64,000 nt of DNA, taken from the NCBI GenBank assembly GCA_018261955.1, contig JAGTRK010000004.1, forward strand, positions 1 through 64,000, given 5' to 3'. This stretch comes from Burkholderiaceae bacterium. GTDB taxonomy: Bacteria; Pseudomonadota; Gammaproteobacteria; Burkholderiales; Burkholderiaceae. Positions within the stretch are counted from its first letter, which is position 1. Each line of letters begins with the position of its first letter. A program made the position numbers and the translations under genes. Shown one piece after another: positions 47,303 through 55,599 of this stretch. The notes beneath the pieces are model-generated. The model was given only the letters and a program-made list of their open reading frames with translations. It was not told the DNA's origin and ran no database searches.

Positions 47303-48984
47303 TTAGTCAGGCTTAATGGAGTTCGGCAAAATCATACCATCAAACTCACGCACGATGGCGGCGATGGTGGGGTGTTGTTGCACAGCCTGCTTGGCACTTG
47401 CCAGTGAATCATCGCGTTGTTTGGCACTGATTTTTTGCGGGCTATAACGCACTTGACCGATTTCAGCCACTTCAACTTTTAGGGCAGGAACAACTTGCCC
47501 CAGCTGCGTAAAATAGTTTTTGAGTGCCGAACGCAAGGTATTTAAGGCGTTGTCATCGGTTGCCAAACTGAGTTTCTCACAGCGCAAAGTCATCATCGCC
47601 TCGCTCAATGATACCAATTCACTTTGACGTGCCAATTGCCCCGCAAAGGCTTTCAAACCCATGTGTGCGACCATATCGACCCACATCTGCGCAAGTGCGG
47701 AGGCATCACCTACAAACTCAGGTGTTGGCGATGCGGATGCCACCAGTGGTGGTGTTGATGGGGCGACCAATGATTCGGTTTCGAGCGCAACTTCTACGGG
47801 CTTTATCGACACAGGCATCATCGGTGAAGCAGATGTGTGCTGTGTGGCGGCAGGCTTGGAAGTTGCGCTGATTACTTTTTTACGCTGTCTGCCTTAAAAT
47901 GCTCGGGCGCAAAAGCCAACAGCCGCAACAGCATCATGGTAAAACCCGCCTGCGCATCGGGTGCTAAATGCAGTTGCTCACGCGCTTGGGTGACGATGCT
48001 GTAGTACAACTGCACCTCATCCGCGCCCATCTCAGGCGCAAGTTCGCGCACAATTTTTGCCAAGGTAAAGTCATCGGGTACGGCATCGGGCACGATTTGC
48101 GCCAAACTGATGCGGTACAGCACCTGCGCCAGTTCAATCGTCGCGTCCAAAAATGAGGTCGATTGGCTCGCCATTTGCTCGGCAATATCCACCAAAGTTT
48201 TACCATCGCGTGCAATCAAAGCGCGCAGTATCGCCTCAATCTGCGCACTGTCGGTCGCGCCGAGCATGTCTTTAACCGCTGCTGTGCTGACATTGGATGC
48301 AGAAAAGGCAATCGCCTGATCGGTCAATGAGAGCGCGTCGCGCATACTGCCACGCGCACCTTTAGCAATTAAATGCAGGGCTTCTTCTTCAAAACCAACC
48401 TGCTCTGCCGTGAGGATTTTTGACAAATGGGTGACGATGTCCGCAGGCGGCATTTGCTTTAAATTAAATTGCAAACAGCGCGAAAGCACCGTGGGCAGGA
48501 CTTTTTGCGGATCGGTCGTTGCGAGAATAAATAACACATGCGCGGGCGGCTCTTCAAGCGTTTTGAGCAAGGCGTTAAACGCATTTTTCGAGAGCATGTG
48601 TACCTCGTCAATCAGATACACTTTATAACGCCCCGCGGTCGGCATGTATTCGGCATTCTCAATGAGTTGGCGCATATCGTCCACGCCCGTATTGCTTGCC
48701 GCATCAATTTCGAGCAAGTCCACGAACCGCCCCGCGTCGATTTCTTGACAGGTCGCGCACACGCCACAAGGCGTTGCCGAAATGCCCTGTTCACAATTTA
48801 AAGACTTGGCCAAAATCCGCGCAATCGTGGTTTTGCCCACGCCACGCGTCCCCGTGAATAGATACGCATGATGCAAACGTTGCTCAGTCAGCGCGTGGCT
48901 CAGAGCCTTGACCACGTGGTCTTGACCGACCAGTTCGGTGAAGTTTTTGGGTCGCCATTTACGCGCCAGTACTTGTGAACTCAT
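47303..48984 (-). CDS. dnaX: DNA polymerase III tau subunit, made by -1 frameshifting
   Basis: The full tau product, 560 residues, needs one -1 ribosomal shift at 47875–47881. Residues 1–370 are the clamp-loader ATPase shared with gamma. Residues 371–560, read after the shift, start VISATSKPAATQHTS, a flexible linker, followed by the conserved C-terminal tau region (QMWVDMVAHMGLKAFAGQLARQSELVS and onward). Tau links the two core polymerases and the helicase. The downstream segment is open for 190 codons in the shifted frame and keeps tau similarity, so this is a programmed site, not a broken gene. Gamma is listed separately. Confidence 0.9.
47784..47882 (-). promoter_or_regulatory. dnaX programmed -1 frameshift signal
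   Basis: On the minus strand the heptamer A-AAA-AAG (47881 down to 47875) is followed at once by TAA. AAGG lies ten bases upstream, where an SD-like stimulator sits in E. coli dnaX. Five bases downstream, AGCGCAACTTC (47869–47859) can pair perfectly with GAAGTTGCGCT (47794–47784) across a 64-base loop, and an inner ACACAG/CTGTGT pair may subdivide the loop. Heptamer, spacing and stimulator agree with the known mechanism; the long-range stem is my reading. Confidence 0.85.
47872..48984 (-). CDS. dnaX: DNA polymerase III gamma subunit (unshifted dnaX product)
   Basis: A 370-residue clamp-loader ATPase. Walker A is GTRGVGKTTIARIL, the zinc-binding cysteines are in CGVCATCQEI, Walker B is LIDEVHML and the sensor region is ATTDPQKVLPTVLSRC. 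Translation ends at the TAA directly after the slippery heptamer, giving gamma without the tau tail. The gene lies downstream of the SRP RNA on the same strand and heads the yjdF–ybaB group. Confidence 0.96.
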   Translation of the reverse strand: MSSQVLARKWRPKNFTELVGQDHVVKALSHALTEQRLHHAYLFTGTRGVGKTTIARILAKSLNCEQGISATPCGVCATCQEIDAGRFVDLLEIDAASNTGVDDMRQLIENAEYMPTAGRYKVYLIDEVHMLSKNAFNALLKTLEEPPAHVLFILATTDPQKVLPTVLSRCLQFNLKQMPPADIVTHLSKILTAEQVGFEEEALHLIAKGARGSMRDALSLTDQAIAFSASNVSTAAVKDMLGATDSAQIEAILRALIARDGKTLVDIAEQMASQSTSFLDATIELAQVLYRISLAQIVPDAVPDDFTLAKIVRELAPEMGADEVQLYYSIVTQAREQLHLAPDAQAGFTMMLLRLLAFAPEHFKADSVKK

Positions 48985-49012
48985 GGTGTGCTTTCAAACA
49001 AACAGACTATAG

Positions 49013-49046
49013 AAAATGGGCGATGGACATCATCCATCGCCCATTT
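49013..49046 (-). terminator. Terminator of the SRP RNA
   Basis: AAATGGGCGATGGA and its complement TCCATCGCCCATTT form a 14-bp stem around a short loop, just past the 3' end of the SRP RNA and 28 bases before the dnaX start codon. Confidence 0.85.
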
Positions 49047-49055
49047 GGGAATTGA

Positions 49056-49153
49056 GTGGCGAGCCTGACTTCGGCACTTGAGTAAAATAGCTGTGGCTGC
49101 TTGCTTCCGCACCTGACCCGATTCACCATCCCTCAATGCGAAGGGACCCGCCG
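49056..49153 (-). ncRNA. ffs: Signal recognition particle RNA (4.5S, small bacterial type)
   Basis: The minus strand reads through the SRP core: GGTCAGGTGCGGAAGCAAGC followed by AGCC, the conserved asymmetric-loop and GGAA tetraloop region that binds Ffh. Flanking arms pair (GGCGGGTC near the 5' end with GGCTCGCC near the 3' end; TTCG with CGAA; ATTGAG with CTCAAGT). The ~98-base length fits. The ends are estimated from the helix. Confidence 0.92.
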
Positions 49154-49249
49154 ATGTGAATTATAGCACGCTCAATAAAATCACACGAGATTAAACCTTG
49201 AAAATATGTTCTGTGCTACATTGCAACCCCTGAATAAAAATCCCCTACG

Positions 49250-49924
49250 ATGTATTTCAAAAACACCCCTATTAAATTGGTCGATTCACGCACGCATGGC
49301 GCAGGTACGGAACTGTTCATCGTCGAGGGCGATTCTGCCGCCAGTATGGTCGTTAGTCTGCGAGATGGTCGATTTCAAGCGGTATTACCCATGCAAGGTA
49401 AACCTTTAAACGCCATCAAAGCCACGCGCGAAAAAGTGATGCGTTATCCATTATTTAAAGCACTGAGCGAGAGTTTGGGCATAGGTTTGGGTGAGCATTT
49501 TGATGTGCAGAAACTGCAATTTGAGCGAGTGGTTTTACTCTTTGACCCCGATGCCGATGGCATCCACAGTGGCGCGTTGATGTTGCTGTTTTTTTATCAA
49601 TTCATGCGCCCGCTGCTCGAAGCAGGAAAAATTGAAATGGTGCATGCGCCGTGGATGCAGGTGTCCGTCAAAGGTGAGTCGCCGATGTATGCATTCTCAG
49701 AACCCCAAAGCACCTCGCTCATCAGCCAGCTGCGCACACAGGGGCATGACCCCATCACTGTGCGCTATCGCGGTTTGGCGGGCATTGATCGTGAAATTTT
49801 GATGAGTACCTGCATCGAACCCACCACGCGCAACACGCGGGTGATGACGGCGGCGGACGCATTGATGGTGATTGAGGTGTTTGGTGGTGGCACGTCTATT
49901 ACCGAGTTGGCGGTTAAGATTTAA
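49250..49924 (+). CDS. Orphan TOPRIM protein resembling the GyrB/ParE C-terminal half
   Basis: A 224-residue protein that aligns only with the TOPRIM and tail region of type IIA topoisomerase B subunits. Glu26 in ELFIVEGDSAA and the Asp99-x-Asp101-x-Asp103 triad in FDPDADGIHSGAL are the metal ligands; LPMQGKPLNAIKA matches the region between them. The whole GHKL ATPase and transducer domains (about 390 residues) are missing, and there is no upstream remnant of them in the 97 bases to the SRP RNA. It keeps key residues, so it is probably functional rather than decayed. Its partner and role are unknown. No clear ribosome site. Confidence 0.75.
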   Translation: MYFKNTPIKLVDSRTHGAGTELFIVEGDSAASMVVSLRDGRFQAVLPMQGKPLNAIKATREKVMRYPLFKALSESLGIGLGEHFDVQKLQFERVVLLFDPDADGIHSGALMLLFFYQFMRPLLEAGKIEMVHAPWMQVSVKGESPMYAFSEPQSTSLISQLRTQGHDPITVRYRGLAGIDREILMSTCIEPTTRNTRVMTAADALMVIEVFGGGTSITELAVKI

Positions 49925-50099
49925 ACCCTCTCACACACTTTATCCGCCCCATCCTCAGCGCAGACCACTCCATTTTTATATTCCACAATTTGCGATAAAC
50001 TAAGCGTTTTTAATTGGTTTTAAATATATAGCAGACACTTTAATATCTCATCGTTCGCATTTTTCAGCGATATGATTATTGATATTAAGGAGTCTTCAA

Positions 50100-51158
50100 A
50101 TGAATTTAAATAAAAAAACCTCGCGCCGAATCGCTTCGGCATTGATTATTGGATTGATTGGTACAGCACTGGTTGCTTGCGGCGGCAAGGGCAAAGCCGA
50201 GCGCAAATTGCTCAACGTGTCCTACGACCCAACCCGTGAACTGTACCAAGAATTCAACGCTGAGTTCATCAAACATTGGCAAGAAAAAACAGGTGAAAAA
50301 GTCACAATCGAGCAATCGCACGGCGGTGGCGGTAAACAAACCCGCGCCATCATCGACGGCTTGGAAGCCGACGTTGCCACACAGTCTTTGGGTTATGACG
50401 TGGACAGCATCGCGAAAAAAGGCTTGACCGCGCCTGATTGGCAAAAACGCTTGGAGGGCAACAGTTCGCCCTACACCTCGACCATCGTGTTTGTGGTGCG
50501 TAAGGGCAATCCCAAAGGCATTAAAAACTGGGATGATTTGGTCAAGCCAGATGTTCAAGTGGTCACCCCCAATCCAAAAACCAGCGGTGGTGCGCGTTGG
50601 AACTACCTCGCTGCGTGGGGCTTTGCTGAAGACAAATTCAACAAAGACCAAGAACAAGCAAAAAACTTTGTAAGCGCATTGTACAAAAACGCCCCAGTAC
50701 TTGACTCAGGTGCACGTGGTTCGACCACCACTTTCGCCAAAAACAACATTGGCGATGTGCTCATCACTTGGGAAAACGAAGCGTATTTGACACTCAAAGA
50801 ATTCGGTGCAGACAAGTTTGAAGTCGTCACGCCGCCTGTATCCATTTTGACCGAACCGCCCGTGACCGTGGTCGATGCTTATGCAAAAAAGCACGGTACT
50901 GAAGATTTGGCCAAAGCGTATTTGGAGTATCTGTATTCACCTGTCGGTCAAAAAATCATTGCGAAAAACTTCTACCGCCCGCTTAAACCAGAGTTGGCAG
51001 ACCCAACAGACGTGGCGCGCTTGCCAAAACTGAAGTTGTTCACGGTGGATGAACGCTTCGGCGGCTGGGCGAAAGCACAGGCAACGCATTTTGCCGATGG
51101 CGGTATTTTTGACCAAATCTACGTGCCAAGCAAAATCGCAGAAGCACCTAAGAAATAA
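50100..51158 (+). CDS. sbp: Sulfate-binding protein of the CysTWA transporter
   Basis: A 352-residue periplasmic binding protein. Family motifs: [15 protein letters not shown] at the start of the mature part, [21 protein letters not shown] and [19 protein letters not shown]. Instead of a plain signal peptidase I site it shows a lipobox ending at Cys27 (LVAC), so it may be a lipoprotein. AAGGAG lies seven bases before the ATG at 50100. It heads the gene group that continues with the encapsulin genes and, further on, cysTWA, which are its transporter partners. Confidence 0.94.
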   Translation: MNLNKKTSRRIASALIIGLIGTALVACGGKGKAERKLLNVSYDPTRELYQEFNAEFIKHWQEKTGEKVTIEQSHGGGGKQTRAIIDGLEADVATQSLGYDVDSIAKKGLTAPDWQKRLEGNSSPYTSTIVFVVRKGNPKGIKNWDDLVKPDVQVVTPNPKTSGGARWNYLAAWGFAEDKFNKDQEQAKNFVSALYKNAPVLDSGARGSTTTFAKNNIGDVLITWENEAYLTLKEFGADKFEVVTPPVSILTEPPVTVVDAYAKKHGTEDLAKAYLEYLYSPVGQKIIAKNFYRPLKPELADPTDVARLPKLKLFTVDERFGGWAKAQATHFADGGIFDQIYVPSKIAEAPKK

Positions 51159-51187
51159 AAACAAGCTGATTTCAAAAGAGTATTGCC

Positions 51188-51856
51188 ATGAAAAACACAC
51201 TCGCACCTGATTACTTTGACACCCTGATTGTGCCAGGTTACCACGGCAGTGGCGATGCGCACTGGCAAACGTGGTTTGAGCAACACCTGCCTCACGCACG
51301 TCGCGTCGATGGTATTGACTGGGAATCTCCACAGGTCAAGGTGTGGAGTGCACAAATCGTGCGTGTGCTCGAGATGGCAACACAACCCGTTTGGATTGTC
51401 GCACACAGTTTTGGTTGTTTGGCGACCATTTGGGCAAGCCAACAAATTGCGGACAAAATCGCGGGTGTATTTTTGGTTGCACCTGCAGATCCTTGGCGTT
51501 TTGCGCACGAGGGTTTGTACGAGCAGGTCAAAAGCATCACGCCTATGCGTAGCATTGCCGAGGATTTACCCAAATCGCCATTGCCCTTTCCATCGGTGGT
51601 GATTGCCAGTACCAATGACCCGTGGGTGAAATTAACCACTGCTGGATTCTGGGCACAACATTGGGGCAGTTACTTCATCAATATTGGTAATGCAGGACAT
51701 ATCAATACAGATTCGGGCTTCGGTCTGTGGCCTGAAGGTTTGGCACTGTTGCAAGAGTTACAAAGCATACATGGCGAATTGCCACGAGGAAATGTCGATG
51801 CTGTGGATGCGTATTCAGATATTCAATCTTTTCAACCCTTGGTGCGCAGTGCATAA
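51188..51856 (+). CDS. RBBP9/YdeN-type alpha/beta hydrolase
   Basis: A 222-residue serine hydrolase with VPGYHGSGDAHWQTWFEQ near the N terminus and the nucleophile elbow AHSFGCLA; the acid and His are in STNDPWV and NAGHINTDSGFG. The substrate is unknown. It lies 29 bases after sbp and 46 bases before the encapsulin shell gene in the same direction, so it probably belongs to the same transcript, but a role in sulfur metabolism is only suggested by position. Confidence 0.88.
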   Translation: MKNTLAPDYFDTLIVPGYHGSGDAHWQTWFEQHLPHARRVDGIDWESPQVKVWSAQIVRVLEMATQPVWIVAHSFGCLATIWASQQIADKIAGVFLVAPADPWRFAHEGLYEQVKSITPMRSIAEDLPKSPLPFPSVVIASTNDPWVKLTTAGFWAQHWGSYFINIGNAGHINTDSGFGLWPEGLALLQELQSIHGELPRGNVDAVDAYSDIQSFQPLVRSA

Positions 51857-51902
51857 CTGCGTCAATTTTTAAAATCATTTTTAACCATAAAGGAGCACTT
51901 TA

Positions 51903-52832
51903 ATGAGCAAACAACAGCATGAACAACTGGCATTGCACGATACCGCCGCGCGTCAGCTCGCCAATGCGACCAAAACCACCCCACAGTTACCGATTATCAC
52001 GCCACGGTGGTTGACCCATTTCCTGCAATGGATTCCTGTAGAAGCGGGTATTTACCGTTTGAATCAAGTGAAAGACCCCGAAAACATCCGCGTCGCCTGC
52101 TCTGCGCGTGACGAGTCGGATTTGCCACAGACTTTTGTGGATTACGAAACGCAACCACGCGAGTATTTCCTCAATGCCGTGACCACGGTTTTGGACGTGC
52201 ACACGCGCGTATCCGATTTGTACAGCAGCCCACACGACCAAATCAAAGAACAATTGCGTTTGACCATCGAAATCATCAAAGAACGTCAAGAATCTGAATT
52301 GATTAACAACCCTGATTACGGTCTGCTTGCCAATGTGCATGACGATCAAATCATTTATCCCTTGACGGGCGCACCCACCCCCGATGATTTAGATGAATTG
52401 TTGCTCAAGGTATGGAAAGAACCCGCCTTTTTCCTCACCCACCCATCTGCAATTGCCGCGTTTGGACGTGAATGCACGCGCCGTGGTGTACCACCGCCCA
52501 CTGTGAGTTTGTTTGGCTCGCAGTTCATCACTTGGCGCGGGATTCCACTCGTCCCGTCGAATAAAGTACCTGTAACCGATGGCAAAACCAAAATTTTACT
52601 TTTGCGCGTCGGTGAAAAACGTCAAGGTGTGGTCGGTCTATTCCAACCAGGTTTGGCGGGCGAGCAAAGCCCTGGATTATCGGTGCGTTTCATGGGCATC
52701 AACCGCAATGCAATCGCCTCGTATTTGATTTCATTGTACTGCTCGTTGGTGGTCAACACGCCCGACGCGTTGGCTGTATTAGAAGACGTTGAAATCGGTA
52801 AATACCATGACTATCCAAACACCTATAAATAA
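51903..52832 (+). CDS. Family 2A encapsulin shell protein (SrpI-like)
   Basis: A 309-residue HK97-fold shell protein. The N-terminal arm is followed by TPRWLTHFLQWIPVEAGIYRLN; the middle has HPSAIAAFGRECTRRGVPPP and GSQFITWRGIPLVPSNK, and the C-terminal part has RVGEKRQGVVGLFQPGL, features of family 2A encapsulins such as SrpI of Synechococcus elongatus. These assemble into icosahedral compartments that hold a cysteine desulfurase. Its last nine codons overlap the cargo gene start by 26 bases in another frame, tying the two proteins' translation together. A strong AAAGGAG ribosome site is present. No CBD (cyclic-nucleotide-binding) domain, which separates 2A from 2B. Confidence 0.93.
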   Translation: MSKQQHEQLALHDTAARQLANATKTTPQLPIITPRWLTHFLQWIPVEAGIYRLNQVKDPENIRVACSARDESDLPQTFVDYETQPREYFLNAVTTVLDVHTRVSDLYSSPHDQIKEQLRLTIEIIKERQESELINNPDYGLLANVHDDQIIYPLTGAPTPDDLDELLLKVWKEPAFFLTHPSAIAAFGRECTRRGVPPPTVSLFGSQFITWRGIPLVPSNKVPVTDGKTKILLLRVGEKRQGVVGLFQPGLAGEQSPGLSVRFMGINRNAIASYLISLYCSLVVNTPDALAVLEDVEIGKYHDYPNTYK

Positions 52833-54708
52833 TACTGCGAATAATCCTGCAGGCTTTCCAGACGTTGGTGAACTCTCGCGCTTGGCAAGTCAGTTTTTCG
52901 CAACCCTGCCCAATGGCAAAACAGCAGGTGGATTTGAACCCTCGGAAAAAACCGCCAATTCGGGGTTTAACACTGTGGAGTCTTCAGGTTCACCGCAAAA
53001 CTTGATTTTAGCAGGGGGTTCTTTGCCCTCGTTGATTCCGAACGCGGTCGCGCCGAATGGCGTGCCTGACACTGTTTTGCAAAGTGCAACTGGATTTGAG
53101 CCCAAATTCAGTAATGTGCTTTTGGGCGTGCCAGAGGCGCAGGGTTTGGAGGTAAGTTCACTTACGGAAACATCGGGTGCACCAAGTACGCCTTATTACT
53201 TTTTGGGTGAAGCCAGCGGTGCGCCTGTGAACACGCAAGCGGCTCCCGTGCAAGATGAGTTCAATGCGCAGTCCTTTGGCTTGCCATCGGACGATGATTT
53301 GCGCAGTTTGCTCGCGCAGCCTTCGCGCAATCCGAGCGACGGTGTGTCCGCACAATCGGCGAAAAAAGACAATGTGGCAGTGCCCAGCGCAGGCTATTAT
53401 TTCCTTGAATCTGCGAATTTGGGCAATGGCATTGATGGTGATGTCCATGCTCAATCGGCGCAAAAAGAAAAGTACCAAAACCGTGGCATCCCATTTGATA
53501 TCAATGCGATTCGGCGTGACTTTCCGATTTTGCAAGAGCGTGTCAATGGTAAGCAATTGGTCTGGTTTGACAACGCTGCGACCACGCACAAACCGCAGTC
53601 GGTGATTGATCGCATCGCGTATTTTTATGCGCATGAGAATTCAAACATCCACCGCGCCGCGCACGAACTCGCCGCTCGCGCAACCGATGCGTATGAATCG
53701 GCACGCAATAAAGTAGCGAAATTCATCGGTGCATCTTCGCCCGATGAAGTCATCTTTGTGCGTGGTGCAACTGAAGCGATTAACCTCGTGGCGAAAACTT
53801 GGGGCGTACAAAACGTGGGCAAGGACGATGAAATCATCGTCTCAAATTTGGAGCACCATGCCAATATCGTGCCGTGGCAACAATTGGCGCAACAGGTCGG
53901 TGCGAAAATTCGCGTGATTCCAGTCGATGACACGGGTCAAGTGATTTTGTCCGAATACGCTAAATTGCTCAATCCACGTACCAAGATTGTTGCGGTCACG
54001 CAAGTGTCCAACGCTTTGGGCACGGTCACGCCGATTCAAGAAATCGTTGCCCTCGCCCATGCGGCGGGTGCGAAGGCTTTGGTCGATGGTGCGCAGTCGG
54101 TCTCGCACATGCGCGTCAATGTTCAGGCGATCGATGCGGATTTCTTTGTGTTCTCTGGACATAAGGTCTTTGCACCCACGGGGATTGGCGTGGTGTATGG
54201 CAAACGCACGATTTTAGAGAATATGAATCCGTGGCAAGGTGGTGGCAATATGATTGCCGATGTGACGTTTGAAAAAACCATTTTTCAACCGCCACCGAAT
54301 CGCTTTGAAGCAGGCACTGGCAATATCGCCGATGCGGTTGGTTTGGGCGCGGCAATTGACTACGTTGAGCATGTTGGCATTGAGAACATCGCACAGTACG
54401 AGCATGATTTGCTCGAGTATGCGACGTATTACCTCAAACCGATTAAAGGCGTGCGCCTGATTGGTACAGCGGCGCACAAAGCCAGCGTGCTCTCGTTTGT
54501 ACTGGCGGGCTACTCCACCGAGGAAGTCGGCAAGGCACTGAACGAAGAAGGCATTGCTGTGCGCTCAGGGCATCACTGCGCACAGCCGATTTTGCGCCGA
54601 TTTGGCGTGGAAGCCACCGTGCGTCCTTCGCTGGCGTTTTACAACACTTGTGAGGAAGTCGATCGCTTTATCGCCGTGATTCATCGATTGTCGGCACAAA
54701 GAAGTTAA
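52807..54708 (+). CDS. Encapsulin cargo: SufS-type cysteine desulfurase with long disordered targeting domain
   Basis: A 633-residue protein. Residues 1–229 are low in order, rich in Ser, Gly, Ala, Pro and Gln, and include a duplicated motif, PSTPYYFLGEASGAP at 126–140 and PSAGYYFLESANLG at 193–206. Residues 230–633 are a type II cysteine desulfurase: start FDINAIRRDFPIL, PLP Lys453 in FSGHKVFAPTG and catalytic Cys591 in RSGHHCAQP. It removes sulfur from cysteine as persulfide inside the shell. The ATG at 52807 overlaps the shell gene; TTG at 52789 is an alternative. The TAA stop is contributed by the repeat element that follows. Confidence 0.94.
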   Translation: MTIQTPINNTANNPAGFPDVGELSRLASQFFATLPNGKTAGGFEPSEKTANSGFNTVESSGSPQNLILAGGSLPSLIPNAVAPNGVPDTVLQSATGFEPKFSNVLLGVPEAQGLEVSSLTETSGAPSTPYYFLGEASGAPVNTQAAPVQDEFNAQSFGLPSDDDLRSLLAQPSRNPSDGVSAQSAKKDNVAVPSAGYYFLESANLGNGIDGDVHAQSAQKEKYQNRGIPFDINAIRRDFPILQERVNGKQLVWFDNAATTHKPQSVIDRIAYFYAHENSNIHRAAHELAARATDAYESARNKVAKFIGASSPDEVIFVRGATEAINLVAKTWGVQNVGKDDEIIVSNLEHHANIVPWQQLAQQVGAKIRVIPVDDTGQVILSEYAKLLNPRTKIVAVTQVSNALGTVTPIQEIVALAHAAGAKALVDGAQSVSHMRVNVQAIDADFFVFSGHKVFAPTGIGVVYGKRTILENMNPWQGGGNMIADVTFEKTIFQPPPNRFEAGTGNIADAVGLGAAIDYVEHVGIENIAQYEHDLLEYATYYLKPIKGVRLIGTAAHKASVLSFVLAGYSTEEVGKALNEEGIAVRSGHHCAQPILRRFGVEATVRPSLAFYNTCEEVDRFIAVIHRLSAQRS

Positions 54709-54982
54709 GGAAGCACGGAACAACTCAATCCAGTCTGCGTTCGAGGTAAAAACGGCACTGAACGCGAAAGAATAAGTGGGTCGTAGTCATTCTACGACAG
54801 CCCACTTATTCTGACAAAGTGCAGGGCTGTTTTTACCCGAACCCTGTGGGTTGGTCGTTTGCGGCACGATGTACTTTGTTGCAAGGTTGCACAGGAAATG
54901 ACCACTCACCGCACCTGATGCCTCGCGCTTCATGCCGCAAACAACCAACGCAGACGGAAGAGGTTATTCCGTGTTTCCTTAA
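54705..54982. mobile_element. MITE-like element with nested inverted repeats
   Basis: The ~278-bp element starts TTAAGGAAGCACGGAACAAC and ends with the complement of TTAAGGAAACACGGAATAAC, an imperfect terminal repeat of ~36 bp flanked by TTAA. Inside are a hairpin at 54770–54811 (GAATAAGTGGG and TCGTAG arms), a GGTAAAAAC/GTTTTTACC pair and a GTTGGTCGTTTGCGGCA pair (54850–54866 with 54933–54949). There is no transposase, so it is non-autonomous. It begins within the cargo gene's stop codon and fills most of the 400-base gap before the rhodanese gene. Confidence 0.78.
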
Positions 54983-54994
54983 GTTGTAGTTGTA

Positions 54995-55085
54995 ATGTAG
55001 GGTGGGTCAAACGCTTTTTTTGACCCATCATGACCACAATATCAGTCATTGGTGGGGCGAAACACTACCCACCCACACTACACAT
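54995..55085. repeat. TGTAGGGTGGGT inverted repeat
   Basis: TGTAGGGTGGGT at 54995–55006 and ACCCACC…CTACA near 55067–55082 make a second palindromic unit directly after the MITE-like element. It leaves about 25 bases to the rhodanese start codon and would form a hairpin in the transcript. Confidence 0.65.
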
Positions 55086-55108
55086 TCATATAAAACAGGA
55101 ACATCAAA

Positions 55109-55570
55109 ATGAGCGCACCACAAAAAAACGCACTTGAAATTTTAAACAATGCCCGCGCACAGGCAAAGGAACAAGACCTTCCCTATGCAGGCAGTGTCAC
55201 ACCCGCGCAGGCATGGCAATTATTCAACTCAGGCGAAGCGACCTTGGTCGATATTCGCTCGAACGAAGAACTGCATTTCGTCGGGCGCGTACCTGGCAGC
55301 CCACACATCGCATGGGCAACAGGTACATCACTCACGCGCAATCCACGTTTCGCACGCGAAGTCGCCAATAAGTTTGATAAATCAGACAACCTACTATTAC
55401 TGTGCCGCAGTGGCAAACGTTCGGCACTCGCCGCCGAAGCACTGACCCATGCAGGATTTACCAGTGTATTTAATGTGTTAGAAGGTTTTGAAGGCGAAAT
55501 CAACGAACACAAACAACGCGGTTTTACAGGCGGTTGGCAATTTCATCAACTGCCTTGGGAACAGGATTGA
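55109..55570 (+). CDS. Rhodanese-like sulfurtransferase
   Basis: A 153-residue single-domain rhodanese. The active-site Cys99 lies in LLLCRSGKRSALA, and VDIRSNEEL with the acidic residue and GRVPGSPHIAWATG complete the fold. It can accept and hand on sulfane sulfur. Rhodaneses accompany many family 2A encapsulin loci, so this may take sulfur from the encapsulated desulfurase; that partnership is inferred from position. Confidence 0.92.
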   Translation: MSAPQKNALEILNNARAQAKEQDLPYAGSVTPAQAWQLFNSGEATLVDIRSNEELHFVGRVPGSPHIAWATGTSLTRNPRFAREVANKFDKSDNLLLLCRSGKRSALAAEALTHAGFTSVFNVLEGFEGEINEHKQRGFTGGWQFHQLPWEQD

Positions 55571-55599
55571 CCCATGAGAAACAACTGAAAGGACACCCC

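Noticed and set aside
47303-47821. Separate gene for the C-terminal tau region or a broken dnaX
   Set aside because: The slippery heptamer, adjacent stop, spacing and downstream pairing point to programmed frameshifting; an isolated start has no ribosome site.
52807-54708. Housekeeping IscS or the SUF-pathway SufS
   Set aside because: There is no isc or suf operon partner, and the long N-terminal extension with the adjacent shell gene identifies encapsulin cargo.
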